Below are positions 33,715-45,619 of a stretch of 64,000 bases of DNA, piece after piece (position 1 is the stretch's first letter; every line of letters begins with the position of its first letter). This DNA is from Benincasa hispida (Eukaryota; Streptophyta; Magnoliopsida; Cucurbitales; Cucurbitaceae): assembly GCF_009727055.1 (NCBI RefSeq), contig NC_052353.1, forward strand, positions 47,826,373 through 47,890,372. Direction: 5' to 3'. The notes under the pieces were generated by a model. It was not told the DNA's origin, did not search any database, and was given only the letters and a program-made list of their open reading frames with translations. The position numbers were made by a program, and so were the translations under genes.

Positions 33715-36304
33715 CATCATCCCTGCATTCTCTTTGCAGGATCTTCATCCATAAAGTGCAAAGGATTTCTAAGATGAATAGGTAGTGAGGCAGGGAAAAC
33801 ATTCCGACCCAAGACCTGATTAATACTGCATGTGCTATTAAATAAATTGGGTCTTGCATTCTTCTTGTTTGCTGCCTTAAGTAATTCCTTTAAACCCTGT
33901 TTGTTGTGAAGACCTTCAATGGACGCGGCCAATGGTCTGAATTGATCACTGATGAAAGTTTTCAACTCTTCCCAATATCAGTGTTGTGTTGAGGTGGTTC
34001 TGGTTCTTCACTTCTTTCAACTGGGTCTTCAAAATTTGCTGCGTTACTCGACTCTAACCCAGTTGGTTCAAAAATGATTGGAGGGGGCACAAAAGTGGGA
34101 ATTGGAATTGGTGAGGGTGAAGGAAGGGAGCAAGGGATGTCTTGATCTATATCAGTATGTTCTTGGTGCGTTGGGTCAAGACTCCCTTCTGGCGGGGCCA
34201 CTAGTGAGTTTTGGAGAACGAGGTTCAGGTTTGGTCGTGCTTTTTCATCTGTAAGTTCAAGCTCTGCTTCGTAATCTTCATGCTCTAAAGCTTCATCACT
34301 GTGTTCAATTATCCAGACACGTCTTCTTTTCGGGGCGCGTTTAGATTATCAAGGTCTGGCTGCCACTTCTTTGGGAGGTAAGGCAGGCTAATGCAACGAA
34401 ACGCGAAGTAAATGCCCGATTAACTTGATTTCCATCAGACCGTCGATCTCTTCATAATAATGCCTCAGAGGGATGCCCCCGCGTTCACACAGTGCGCAGA
34501 TCAGCTATGGAAAGTAAAGTTGTCCTCGTTGTTTGGTCTTGATGGCTTTGATCTGATCCCTTATTATTCTTCCTACATCTAAAGGGATGCACTGCATGAT
34601 ACAGTAAGTAGCCAAGACGTGTTCTTTCAACAATGTTTCATCATGCGTTGTAGGCATGATGCTTCTCTTAATCAGATAATACCATAGATTTGCGTATGGG
34701 TTTAGGTTCCTGGAAGCTAACATCTTTGCTCCATTTCTTGACGTTTTCCACTTGCTTCCAGGCTTGGCTACCACTCTTATTGCATCTTCAACTTGGCTCG
34801 GCATTGGTTGTTCCAAGATGCGGTTGCCTTCTGCATCCGGATTACTCGTGATATTGAACACTTCATTGATCTTATCGGCTAAGAAGCGCACCAATACCCC
34901 ATCAACAAATGCTGTACTTTTGTCCATGTCGAACCCACTGCTATAAAACTAGCAGACAAGGTTGGGCCAAATTCTTGTGTGCCCAACGAATAACTGACCC
35001 CAACCCATTGCGTCTATGGTTTCAGTTATGTATGCTGGCAATGCGTGGCGTTAAGGAAAAAAGCCTTTCTCTACAAGAATATCACTGAATTGGCGCTTCC
35101 TTCTTGTGGTCTTTTTAGGTAATGCGTCGGTTACCTTGCTCTTTCCCGCCTCATATGCCTTGGCTTCCCGTGCCAGCTCTCTCAATTCGTTTTCCAATTC
35201 CCTTTGGAGAGCTAACTTCCTTCGCCCCTATTTTGCGGGTTGATAAAGTTCCAATTCCTTCTCTAATGCGTTGTATCTTGAGCAGCTCCCACGCATTGCA
35301 TCCTCAGGACTGGATGCTGACTGCTTATCTTTTTCCTCTAAGATTAATTTTCTCTTTCTTGTCACTCTCTTTGCTTTTGAGAGCCCTTCATTTGCGTTAG
35401 TTTGACGTGATTACGACGCATCTGGGCCAAATCCCTTTTCTTCATCTTCTTTTTCTAACTCTGATTCGAGCATCATTACGTAGTGTTCTGCTTCGTTCAA
35501 TTCAAGTGATTCGTTAGGTGGGTTGGAATGCATCACTTGCTCCTCTTCTTAGCCTTCATTCAGACTTGCCAAGATAACTCCAAACACTTCTTGCTCGTCC
35601 CGTCGAGCCAATTCCGCTAATTCTTCGAGGTTACGCTCTGACGCAGGACTGTCAGAGCTAGGCCTAGGTGAAGTGAATAGTGAGGTGCCTGATGGTGTAT
35701 TCGGCGACCCAGGGGATGAGATGATGATGGGTGAACGTGGTGGTTGGCTGGGCACCTCGGCTTCAACTGGGTAGATGGTGGCCAAGGGTTGGATTGACAG
35801 TGGAGAAGGTGGACGCACAGCTAGCGATGGTGCATTATGAATGTAGGCTGGGATGGGGTCATGCGTCGCACCCACCAGAGTGATATTCGAAATGAATGGT
35901 GGTGGGGTGGGCTTGGTATACATAAGAAATATTTCTAGATTTCATGTCTAATTCTAATTTAATTGAATTTTGGGACTATAAGAATCTGTGCAGCCGTGGA
36001 TGACAAAGGACACTGCCTTAGTTTTGAAGGGGTTTTAGGTTTTGGTTTTGGGGTGGTTTTGGGCTGTTTGGGTGGTATTAGAAGGAAGGGTTGTGATGGC
36101 TTCAGTGGGCTTCGACCGAGACGGTCGCTGGGGTGTGAAGGATACTTCATCGTGCAGAGGTTTAGTAGGGACGGTGGTTTTTGAGGTTTTTCGAGGGCTT
36201 GGGGGAGGCGATGTGGAAACAGACAAGGAGGAGAAAGAGCTTACCGGTGAGACGTCTCCAAAGCTCATTGATTGATTCTGACTATCAGACGCTGGTGACA
36301 TCAT
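33715..36304 (-). pseudogene. Athila-type third ORF ('envelope-like' / putative plant transposon protein)
   Basis: Downstream of integrase, minus-strand pieces in one frame (starts at 36304, 35923, 34927 and 34201) form a long broken ORF. A piece in another frame (33965-33717) continues it after a frameshift near 33965. The N-terminal part is rich in Ser, Pro and Thr. A charged, Glu/Lys-rich middle follows. The best conserved block is 34927-34505 (FVDGVLVRFLADKINEVFN, then NLWYYLIKRSIMPTTHDETL). That block matches the domain I know from plant Athila/Tat third ORFs. A Pro-rich stretch and a helical SDQFRPLAASIEGLHNKQGL segment end it. No reliable signal peptide or membrane anchor is visible. 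Several in-frame stops break it. Whether such proteins ever act in membrane fusion is unproven. Element P lacks this ORF. Confidence 0.72.
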
Positions 36305-36820
36305 GGTTGAAGAGTGGCCGGAGAAATGCTTGAGTGAACGACGGTGAGAGAAATGAGAGGCGCTAGGGTTTTCCTTTTTTTTTCTTTCATAGAGAGCTCG
36401 AGGGCAATGAAGAAGAAGAAAACGAAGGGTCTCGATTTTTATAAGCTAGAGAGAGAGAGGGGGGAGACATCAGGCGACGCTAACGTCCGCATTTAATGCG
36501 AAGTCGCAAGGACATGCATTGGGCTTACAAGCAGTCGAGTGTTTTGTATTTTTGAGACGCGTCCTTTCGACTTGGGCCATGCGTTAGACTTAAGTCTAAC
36601 ACGTTCGTTTAATCCCATCCCGATTACACATAACTTTATTTTTTTTTAAACAAGAAATCTCTAACTATGAAGGCAATAACAATGAACAATCAATCTAAAA
36701 ACGCGGATAAACAAAGTAAATTCAAAAGTATTGATAAAATACATAATGCAAAAAGAATAAGCAAAGAGGAAGCGACCCTGGAATTTGTGTCGGTGCGAAT
36801 GCAGGGATGCTTCGACGCAA

Positions 36821-37860
36821 GCCTTAGTTAGCTTCGCATAGTACGAGAGATGACATTTGATGTTCTATGCCATCTTCAAAGTATGGCTTCACTCCTTGGC
36901 CGTTTACTTTGAACGCATTGGTGCCATCCTCCCACGTTAATTCTACTTCTCCATGGGGAAAGACTATTTTAATGATGAATGGTCCTGACCACCTTGACTT
37001 TAACTTCCCTGGGAACAAATGCAATCGTGAATTGAATAATAAAACTTTTTGGCCAACAACAAACTCTTTCTTACTAATGCGTTGGTCATGCCAACGTTTG
37101 ATCTTCTCCTTGTAGAGCTTGCTATTCTCGTATGCGTTCAATTGCTACTCCTCAAGCTGATTGAGCTGAAGTTTGTGTTGATCGCCCGCGGTGTCCAAGT
37201 TTAAATTTAGCTTCTTTACTGCCTAGAAAGATTTGTGCTCCAACTCTAAAGGTAAGTGACAAGCTTTTCCAAAGACTAAAAAGTATGGAGACATACCTAT
37301 GGGGGTCTTATACGCAGTCCTGTAGGCCCAGAGTGCTTCATCCAGCCTCTGTGCCCAGTCTTTCCACGATGTGTTGACAACTTTCTCTAGGATAGATTTT
37401 ATTTCCCGATTGGATACCTCAACTTGACCATTCGTTTGTGAGTGGTAGGCGGTAGCTATCTTGAGCCTAACATTATATTTGGCAAGTAATTTAGAAATGA
37501 TGTGATTAATGAAATGCATACCTTCGTCACTTATCAGGGCTCTTAGCGTTCCAAAGCATGTGAAGATGTTCTTGGTAAGAAACTTAGAAACAGTGGACGT
37601 ATCATTTCTGGCACAAGCTACTGCTTCTACTCACTTTGATACATAGTCTACTGCAAGCAGGATATATTGTTGGCCGCAGGACAGGGGAAAAGGTCCCATA
37701 AAATCAATGCCCCAAACATCAAATAATTCAACTTCAGGAATATTGTTCAAGGGCATTACGTCCCTTGATGAGATATTCCCGGTGCGTCGACAAGGGTCAC
37801 ATTTACGAACATACTCCCTCAAATATTTAAAGAAGGTGGGCCAGAAGTATCCGCTTTGAA
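36821..37860 (-). pseudogene. gypsy integrase of M, nearly continuous
   Basis: A single minus-strand frame carries zinc-binding residues (YVRKCDPCRRTGN), the core with all three catalytic residues ([30 protein letters not shown]), the [14 protein letters not shown] block and a C-terminal part ([25 protein letters not shown]). It would insert element cDNA into chromosomes. It is broken mainly by three in-frame stops at 37631-37633, 37223-37225 and 37145-37147. At each one the family normally has Trp, so TGG became TGA or TAG. This is the best preserved enzyme in the window. Confidence 0.9.
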
Positions 37861-38555
37861 GGACCTTCGCAGCAGTTCTCTGCCCACCAAAATGCCTCCG
37901 TAAGGAGAGTCATGACACTCAGCCAAGATGCATTTACTCAGCCAAGTCAGAATCTTATTTATATAGTAACGGTTCATCCCAAAAATAAAATTTACTGTCG
38001 TGTACTAACCGTTTCTTTTGCCGAGAGTTGAAGTTCCCAGGGAATTGCTCGGTAGTTAAGTAATTAACTATGTCTGCGTACCGAGGTTCCCTGCCTTTAA
38101 CTTTGAACAAACTTTCATCAGGAAATGAATCTTTGATTTCACTTTCTTGATCTTGCATTTCCTGATTTTCTAACCTGGACAGGTGATCAGCCACCTGATT
38201 CTCAGTTTCCTTTCTATCCTGAATATCAATGTCAAATTCCTGTAATTACAGCACCCATCTTATTAATCTATGTTTCGCGTCCTTTTTACTCATCAGGAAC
38301 TTTATGGCTGAGTGATCTGTATAGATGGTGGCTGACGCACATACTAAATAAGATCTAAACTTCTCGATGCTAAACACTACCGCTAACATTCTTTTTCCGT
38401 GGTTGTGTAGTGTTCCTGAAAGTCATTCAGGGTTTTGGACGCGTAAGAGATGGGATGTATCAAATTTCCTTTCTCATCACTCGCGTCGCACATGAGAATA
38501 AAACTCTACAACCAATCCAGTGCTATTAGTACCGGGGCTGTAGTCAACGCATATT
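37861..38555 (-). pseudogene. gypsy RNase H of M and linker
   Basis: On the minus strand the domain starts around 38480 with LMCDASD (first catalytic Asp kept). YASKTLNDFQEHYTTTEKE follows, then a strongly decayed middle with several stops and frame changes. From 38194 [13 protein letters not shown] and the HSKFYFWDEPLLYK linker toward integrase are readable. RNase H removes the RNA strand after reverse transcription. Not functional. Confidence 0.8.
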
Positions 38556-39322
38556 TTAATGTTTCAAACACGTCCAGCAGTCGTCATTGAAATTATAGGG
38601 TTGGTTCACTTCTAGCAATGTGCTCAGAGGTCGCGCAATTTGCGAGAATCCTCTAACGAACCTTCGATAGAAGCCAGCATGTCCTAGAAAACTTCGTAGA
38701 GCTTTAACATTTGATGGTGGTGGAAGTTTAGCAATGACATCTATCTTGGCTTCATCAACTTCCAACCCAGCTTAGATACTTTGTGGCCTAAGACAATTCC
38801 TTCAGTCACTATGAAGTGACATTTTTCCCAATTCAACACAAGGTTTGTTTCCTCGCATCAAGCGAGGACGGCCTCCAAGTTATCTAAGCATGATTGGAAT
38901 GAGTCTCCAAAGACTGAAAAATCGTCCATGAAAACTTCAACGATCTTTTCCAAGAAGTCAGAGAAAATTGCCATCATATACCTTTGGAATTTTCCAGGTG
39001 CGTTGCATAGCCCAAAGGGCATGCGCCTGAACGCGAACGTTCCAAAGGGACAGGTGAATGTTGTCTTTTCCTGATCTTCTGGATCAATTAAAATCTGGTT
39101 ATAACCAGAGTATCCATCAAGGAAACAATAAAATTCTTTTCCAACCAGTCTTTCAAGCATTTGGTCAATGAAAGGGAAGGGGAAATGATCTTTCTTGGTT
39201 GCCACATTGAGCTTCCTATAGTCCATACAGATGTGCCAGCCCATGACAGTTCTTGAAGGAATGAGTTCATTATTGCTATTGACTATCACAGTTATTCCCC
39301 CTTTCTTTGGAACGCATTGGAC
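38556..39322 (-). pseudogene. gypsy reverse transcriptase of M, N-terminally truncated
   Basis: RT begins at VQCVPKKGG and reads CMDYRKLNVATKKDHFPFPF, FYCFLDGYSGYNQI, PFGTFAFRRMPFGLCNAP and the catalytic FMDD (38921-38932). A stop follows near 38858, where the family has Arg, then KALRSFLGHAGFYRRFVRGF to 38556. The long frame opening at 39433 is a chimera: its first 37 or so residues are antisense copia sequence, and gypsy starts only at about 39322. The HFPFPFIDQML wording fits Athila-type RT. Confidence 0.9.
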
Positions 39323-39830
39323 TAGTGTTAATATTTGTTCAGCTGAACTGGAAAATAATTTATATGTGCTAAGGTCATTAGCTACTAAAGCCCTCCATAC
39401 ACTGAGATGTTTAAAACTGCGGTAACTCAACATAAAATACTTAAAATTTCTCCTAAAGAAAATGCAAAACTTTGGACCTAAAACTTGGACACATCAATCT
39501 CAATAGGATTGAGAGCTTGGTGAAGAATGGACTTCTAAGCGAGTTAGAAGAAAATCCTTTATCTGTATGTGAGTCATGCCTTGAAGGCAAAATGACTAAA
39601 GGGCCCTTTACTGAAAGGGGTCATAGGGCCAAAGAACCTCTAGAGCTAGTACATTAAAACCTCTGTGGTCCCATGAATGTAAAAGCTAGGGGAGGTTATG
39701 AATATTTCATCACTTTTATTGATGATTATTCAAGATATGGATACGTTTATTGAATGCAACATAAATTTGAATCTTTTGAAAAGTTCAAAGAATTCAAGGC
39801 TAAAATTGAAAATTTGGGGTTGCTCGGCAC
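39323..39830 (+). pseudogene. copia GAG-pre-integrase and integrase remnant (element C)
   Basis: Copia sequence resumes after M. The pre-integrase block has LGHINLNRIESLVKNGLL and CESCLEGKMTKGPF (39472-39657). The integrase core starts at LCGPM, with the first catalytic Asp read as Asn behind a stop, and FITFIDDYSRYGYVY. At about 39815 the core is cut and jumps to the WGC-x-AH region. A deletion of roughly 130 residues has removed the second catalytic Asp and the Glu. It cannot integrate DNA. Confidence 0.85.
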
Positions 39831-40295
39831 ATATGCTTGAGGTTAATCCTAAGAAATTGGAATCTCGTTAAAAATTGTGCCTATTCGTAGGCTACCCCAA
39901 AGGAACGAAAGGTGGTTACTTCTTTGACCCAAAAGAAAACAAAGTGTTTGTATCGACAAATCCTACTTTTCTTGAAGAAGAGCACATATGGGAGCACAAG
40001 CCCCGCAGTAAGATTGTGTTGAACAAACTTTCCAAAGAAACTACTGAATCATCAATAAGAGTTGTCGAATAATCCAACACCTCAACAAGAGTTGTTGAAG
40101 TTGGATTATCTAGTAGGTTAAATCCACCTCAAGTGTTGAGGGAACCTCGACGTAGTAGGAGAGTTGCGAACCCACCTGTCCATTACATGGGTTTAACTGA
40201 AATTCTTGCTATGGTAGCTGATGGAGATATTGAGGATCCATTGTCTTACAAGAAGTCAATGGAGAAGGTTGACAAAGATGAGTGAATCAAAGCTA
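39831..40295 (+). pseudogene. copia SH3-like domain and linker (element C)
   Basis: LCLFVGYPKGTKGGYFFDP, NKVFVSTNPTFLEEEHI (39875-40072) is the retroviral polymerase SH3-like domain that follows integrase in copia elements. It is followed by a low-complexity linker with VRRSRR-like basic residues. A W-to-stop change (TGA at 40283-40285) precedes the RT frame. Confidence 0.8.
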
Positions 40296-41770
40296 TGGAT
40301 CTCGAAATGGAGTCAATGTACTTCAATTCAATATTGGATCTTATAGATCAATATGATAGGATAAAACCTATAGGTTGCAAATGGATCTATAAGAGAAAAC
40401 AGGGTGATGATGGGAAGGTGCAAACCTTCAAGACTAGACTGATGGCAAAAGGTTATACCCAGGTTAAAAAAGTCGACTATGAGGAGACTTTCTCACCTGT
40501 TGTCATGCTAAAGTCTAGCCGGATATTCCTATCCATTGCCTCATATTATGACTATGAGATTTGAAAAATGGATGTCAAGACTGCCTTTCTGAATGACAAT
40601 CTTGAGGAGACCATTTATATAGAGCAACCCGAGGGATTCATAACCCAAGGTCAAGAGCAAAAGGTTTGTAGGCTTAATCGGTCCATTTATGGACTGAAGC
40701 TAGCTTCTCGATCTTGGAACAGAAGGTTTGATACTATGATAAAATCTTATGGCTTTGATCAAATTGTTGATAGAACTTGTGTATACAAGAAAATTATCAA
40801 TAGTTCAGTAGCTTTCTTAGTATTATATATAGATGATATTCTACTAATTGGGAATGATGTAGGTCTACTGACTGAAGTTAAGAACTGGCTATCGACTCAA
40901 TTCTAAATGAAATATTTGGTAGAGGCTCGATTTGTTTTTGAAATTCAGATTTTTAGCGATCGAAAGAAAAAAATGCTATTCTGTCTCAAGCATCATACAT
41001 TGACAAAATGCTTGTCAAGTATTCGATGCAGAACTCAAAGACAGTCTTACTATCTTTCAGGCATGAAGTGATATTATCTAAAGAACAGTGTTCTAAGACA
41101 CCTCAAGAGGTTGAGAAGATGAGATGGATCTCCTATGCATCGGTTGTTGGTAGCCTGATGTATGCGATGTTATGACCTGACATCTGCTATGTAGTAAGGA
41201 TAATCAATAGATATCAGTCTAATCCAAGATATGATTATTGGACCGCCGTTAAAAATATTCTCAAGTATCTACAGAGAACGAGAGATTATATGCCCGTGTA
41301 TGGTTCTAAGGATCTAATCCTTACTGAATACACAAACTCTGGATTTCAGACTGATAAGGATTCTAGGAAATCGACATCAGGATCGGTGTTTACTCTTAAC
41401 GGAGGGGCAATAGTCTGAAGAAGCAGCAAGCAAAGGTACATTGTTGACTCCACTATGAAGGCCGAGTATTAGCGACTTATGAACCTGCTAAGGAAGCTTT
41501 TTGGCTTAGGAAATTCTTGATGGATCTGAAAGTCATTCCAGACAATGCAAAACCCATCACACTTTATCATGATAATAGTGGTGTTGTGGTTAATTCCCAA
41601 GAGCCTAGGAGTCATAAGCGCGACAAACACATTGAGCGAAAGTATCATATCATCTGAGAGATTGTGCATCGAGGAGACGTGATTGTTATACAGATCACTT
41701 CGAAGCACAATGTTGCTAATCTGTTTACGAAGATCCTCGCGGCTAAGGTGTTTGAGAATCACCAGTAGAG
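40295..41770 (+). pseudogene. copia reverse transcriptase and RNase H (element C)
   Basis: RT reads IGCKWIYKRKQGDDGKVQTF, AKGYTQVKKVDYEETFSPV, MDVKTAFLNDNLEETIY, SIYGLKLASRSWNRRFD and the catalytic YIDD within LVLYIDDILLIGN (40295-40906). A TGA at 40562-40564 replaces the Trp before MDVKTAF. RNase H follows in pieces: GSLMYAM, NILKYLQRTRDYMPVYGSKD, DSRKSTSGSVFTLNGGAIV with a Trp-to-TGA change at 41416-41418. Decayed HDNSG- and HIERKYH-like phrases run to about 41770. RT wording is copia/TNT1-type. Not functional. Confidence 0.92.
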
Positions 41771-41900
41771 TATGAGTCTATTCGTCCACGTCTAGACTAT
41801 GGCAAGTGGGAGATTTGTACTGGGCGCGTGTTATGCCCTAGTTTATTGCTTTGTGTACTTTGTATATTGTCTTTATTGTAAACCCCACTAGCTTTAGGTC

Positions 41901-41911
41901 AAGTGGGAGAT
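41901..41911 (+). promoter_or_regulatory. polypurine tract of element C
   Basis: AAGTGGGAGAT directly before TGTTGGGATTGATGC. A second, similar AAGTGGGAGAT lies about 100 bp upstream, at about 41805. Confidence 0.85.
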
Positions 41912-43546
41912 TGTTGGGATTGATGCTCTAAATCTTGTAGGGTCATTGAGTTTGTAATTATAATGTACAATCATTTTATTTATGTAATCAAATATTTGAT
42001 GTTTTATTTCAAAATTAGTTGCATTAGCCACAAACCAATAAGTTAAAATCCAGAATTATCTTATAGCTTAAACATGTATGTATAGACATATGGTTGGATT
42101 ATGTTTAAATGATAACCTAAATAGTTTGTAGTAGATGGATAAGGCTGGATACCATATCCTGGTGACACTACAAGTATGACCTGCTTTGTAGATGTTACAA
42201 TTGTTGTAAAGTGCTACAAATTATCTGATCCTGATAATTCATGTGGGGACATATGAGCAAGGATATTCTATACAAAAGGAGTTTGTATAAGATCAAACCA
42301 CAAAATGTTTAATCTCATTATATAACATCATTCATCATAAAGACTTACATTTCACTAGATGACCATAGGTAACATAACCTAAATCCTGAGTGACTTGTGA
42401 ACTCCTACCTATGAGACCGGTCCATTGATTTGTATGGGTGAGAGTGGCCAGATCATTGACTCAACAAGCCTACCATTTTTTAGGATTCGTCTGATTCGGG
42501 AGTTGGGAACACAAGTACACAAGAAGGAATTCATTCCTTCCCCAATGTCTGGGCAAGTAGATAAATTGCTTCCTTAAGGGTTGATTCTAGGGCTTGAACA
42601 ATGTGGCGCCACACCTTCTCCTGGCTCGAGAGAGGTTTGATCATAGTTGAACTATGATTTATTGTTCATTAAAGGGATCAGTGGTACTTAAGGAGTTAGA
42701 TGTAACTACAGGGGCAAAACGAGAATTTTGGCCCAACTGTACTTACGAGCAATTTGTGAAGAGTCATTGTACCAGTCATTAGTTATATCCAATGGACACA
42801 TAAATATATCTATAGTGCGAAGAGTTAAACTTTCAGTCTTTAGTGGAGTGCCCGACAGTTAACGGATGGTAAATAATTTAATTAAAGAGTTTAATTAATT
42901 ATTCATGTACCGTTGGTGCTTCAAGCTATAGGTCCATGAGGTCCATCAGTAGCTCAACAGGGTTAAATAAGAACCAATTTTTGGATTAATTTGAAGTGTT
43001 CAAATTATTTGAAAGAATTATTTTTTAGAGGAAATAAATATTTGAATATGATTCAAATATCGATTACATTAATTGGATTCATAACCACCCTCTCTCCCCC
43101 CCACCAAATAGATAGTGGAAATGGGAATTACATGGATCTGTTCTTCTTGTTCCTACAAGAATACACAAAGAAAAACTGCTCTATGCAAAATTGCCCTGAG
43201 TTCTCTTTTCCTATCTCAATCTCTTTCTTTCTCACAAAAATCCAAAATAGCCAGAGCCCACTCCACATGGGTTTTCATCCCAGAGAATACCAAGATCTCC
43301 TTGCAGTCATGCCTAATTGGCCATTTTATTAATAGTTCGTGATTGTTCGTGGGAAAGGATACGTGAAGATTTGAGTTCTTCAAAGGTAAGAGTTTCAGAA
43401 ACCCATTTAATTTATGTTTAACATGTTGTATGTTTTAAAATTAAATGCAATTTTTTTCCTTCTTCTTTGTAAAAATTTTCAATTATGAAAATTGGGATTT
43501 GGGAGATCTGCTTCCGCTCAAGGATCCCTTCACTGTGGATCCTTCA
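41912..43546 (+). mobile_element. 3' LTR of copia element C
   Basis: Begins TGTTGGGATTGATGC and ends GTGGATCCTTCA, the same ends as the 5' LTR at 25803. It is about 320 bp shorter than the 5' LTR because of a deletion near 43020. It is followed by the TSD ATATC. Confidence 0.92.
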
Positions 43547-43551
43547 ATATC
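43547..43551 (+). repeat. TSD ATATC, right copy (element C)
   Basis: Matches 25798-25802. Outer copia sequence resumes behind it. Confidence 0.88.
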
Positions 43552-45463
43552 ATCTAGAAAAATTGATAATAAGAACAATATTTGGTATTTATATACTATA
43601 TCTATTGTCTTCTATCAGAAATACATATAGAAAAGTTATGTTTTTCCTTCTAAATTGTATTCACACATATTTGTGTAGTTGAAATATATGCAACAATGAA
43701 CCTGAAGTTCATTGATGCATATATATTTTCTTTGACATGATGAGTCATTTTTGGGTCAATAGTGAAAATAATTATTAGAAATATACATTGACATCCATTG
43801 AAGAACTAGATGATTCTTCCATATAATTAATGGTCAGAGTATCTTGTTCTTAAGAGATTAATTATCAAAATCTCATTAGTTAAAATTGAAATTGAATCTC
43901 TCCTATTTTTGGAATGGATTCATGGTTGTATATTTGGATTTATTAATCTTCCAAGTGAACTATTTCAATATTTTATGATTTTGTTAGTTCATCCAATTGA
44001 TGGTCACATATATACTTATTATTTTGTTTTGATATTGCTAGTGAGTTTGCATCCCAAACTTTTGATAATTGATTGAGATAAGTGTTGATATCCTATAGCT
44101 TATATTCAAATAGCAAAACTTCTAAATCTATATGAGATCATGTTATTATATATGCTCTAAGTCAATGGCTTATAAACGGTTTATAAGCTTATGACTAGAA
44201 ATCAAATATATTTCATGTGCACTAAATGTTTAAATTGTTCCATAGAAACAATTAATATGATGGAATAATTAAAATTACTCCTCAAAAAAGGGTTATAAAT
44301 TTATGTTGAAATTGATTTCACATTACTTAATAAACGCTTTGACCCCCTGATGGGGTGATGTATTTACTTCACAATTTGTTATTTTTTTTATTGATGAGAC
44401 AAATCTTCCAACATTAAGAGAGAAATTAAGAAGAAGTTGGAAAAATAAGTTGAATGAAATGTATAAGTATTGTCTCATTTTTATCATCATATAGATTAAT
44501 TTGAACTTAAAGTTTAAAAGATAATTCATTTTCAAAATATTGCAAACATGTTAAATGCATTTACAGAACATTTACTGTTGCAAGAAAGTGACCAAGTTAT
44601 AAAAAAAGGTCGCAAATACAATATCTAAAATTGATATCCCAGTGCAACAAGTTGTCAATACTAATGAGTCTACAACACGTCTGAAGCGTGATAGACACAT
44701 AAGTTCCAAAGACAAAGATTCTCGGAAAAAAGTAGTCAATAATCAAAATAACTCAGTTAATAATATAGATATTCTAAAAGAAATTTTAAATATGAGTACT
44801 CATGAAAATCTTGAAATAAAAGAGGATAATAAAGAGATCTTAATAAATCATGTCTTGACACAAGAAAAAGATGGAAACCATACTTAAATAAATTGGCAAC
44901 ATTTTTGCATAAAATATTGCTCACGACATTATTGATGAAGATGAGTATTATATACTTAGATATATTGAAAAAAAATGTCGCCATATAGAAATGATTGAGT
45001 TGCGTGGAAAGAAACGTTCTAATAAAAATGAACTTATTTTTCAAATCGTGAGAACTAGTAGTTCAAACATTAGAGAATGTCAACCATGTGGGATACAAGT
45101 GAATATTTGTAAGTAAAACAAAAAGAATGGGTTCACATTATATAACGCAAGACAAGTTCTATAATAATTCTCGTAAAAAAATGGTATTGATTATAATGAG
45201 ACATATTCTCCTTAGTGGATACAATACCATAAGATATCTAATTTATCTATTTGTATATGAAAAGCTTAACATACATCTTATGGATGTAGTTGTTATACAT
45301 TTATATAAGTCACTTAATAATTATATCCTGAAGGACTAAAGGTACCAAATTCATATAATTCAAATATTAAAAAATTATATATAACATTCCTGATGAATGT
45401 GATATAAACATTTTAGTAAATATTTGCTGATATGAGGGTATAAATATAATTCCTATGGGGAAA
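43552..45463 (+). pseudogene. outer copia element O: decayed integrase and RT
   Basis: Heavily decayed copia pol in changing frames. Around 43915-44100 an integrase-like stretch can be read (IHGCIFGFINLPSELFQYFM, then a LHPKLL-like segment). At 44642-44887 comes the integrase-RT linker (TTRLKRDRHISSKDKDSRKK). At 45150-45339 RT wording (SRYLIYLF-like, YEKLNIHLMDVVVIHLY) appears. The last trace is at about 45460. This lineage differs from element C. The RT active site and everything beyond are missing, as is the 3' LTR. Confidence 0.7.
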
Positions 45464-45469
45464 GGACTA

Positions 45470-45619
45470 TCCTAAGACTATAATAACTACCTCTTGCTAT
45501 AGTAAATACTATTTTGTCTTTCCCAATTAGCTATAGTCAACACTATTTCAAAACCCCAATTTGCTACAGTTTTTATTATTGTTCATTCATCATTTTGTTA
45601 TCCTTTGCTATAGTGTTAC
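45470..45619. repeat. GCTATAGT repeat segment
   Basis: Four irregular units beginning (T)TGCTATAGT or TTAGCTATAGT, at a spacing of 25-50 bp, between the end of O and the LTR of T. Two contain small inverted repeats (ATAGTA..TACTAT and ATAGT....ACTAT). Origin unknown; it may be a small non-autonomous element. Confidence 0.6.

Larger units (their letters stand above)
31185..39322 (-). mobile_element. Athila-like gypsy element M, 5'-truncated, nested in C
   Basis: On the minus strand the order is RT (starting mid-domain at 39322), RNase H, integrase, envelope-like ORF, 3' region with paired motifs, polypurine tract, 3' LTR. The 5' LTR, PBS, gag, protease and the RT N-terminus are absent. Copia sequence resumes at about 39323 with INICSAELENNLYVL-type residues, but about 35 copia residues are missing between 31110 and 39323. 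So truncation and a deletion of the host element went together. The left end near 31185 is approximate. Confidence 0.85.
25803..43546 (+). mobile_element. copia element C, complete at both ends, with nested gypsy element
   Basis: Order: 5' LTR, PBS, 2.2-kb leader, gag with zinc knuckle, protease trace, nested element M, GAG-pre-integrase, integrase remnant, RT, RNase H, polypurine tract, 3' LTR. TSD ATATC on both sides shows that the two LTRs belong to one insertion. The polyprotein resembles a copia family I recall as common in melon and related cucurbits (unverified). All coding parts are broken. The 5' and 3' LTRs differ at many positions, so the insertion is old. Confidence 0.92.

Noticed and set aside
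39231..39433. Long minus-strand RT frame starting at 39433
   Set aside because: The first 37 or so residues are antisense copia sequence; the gypsy domain starts only at about 39322, so 39433 is not a real start.
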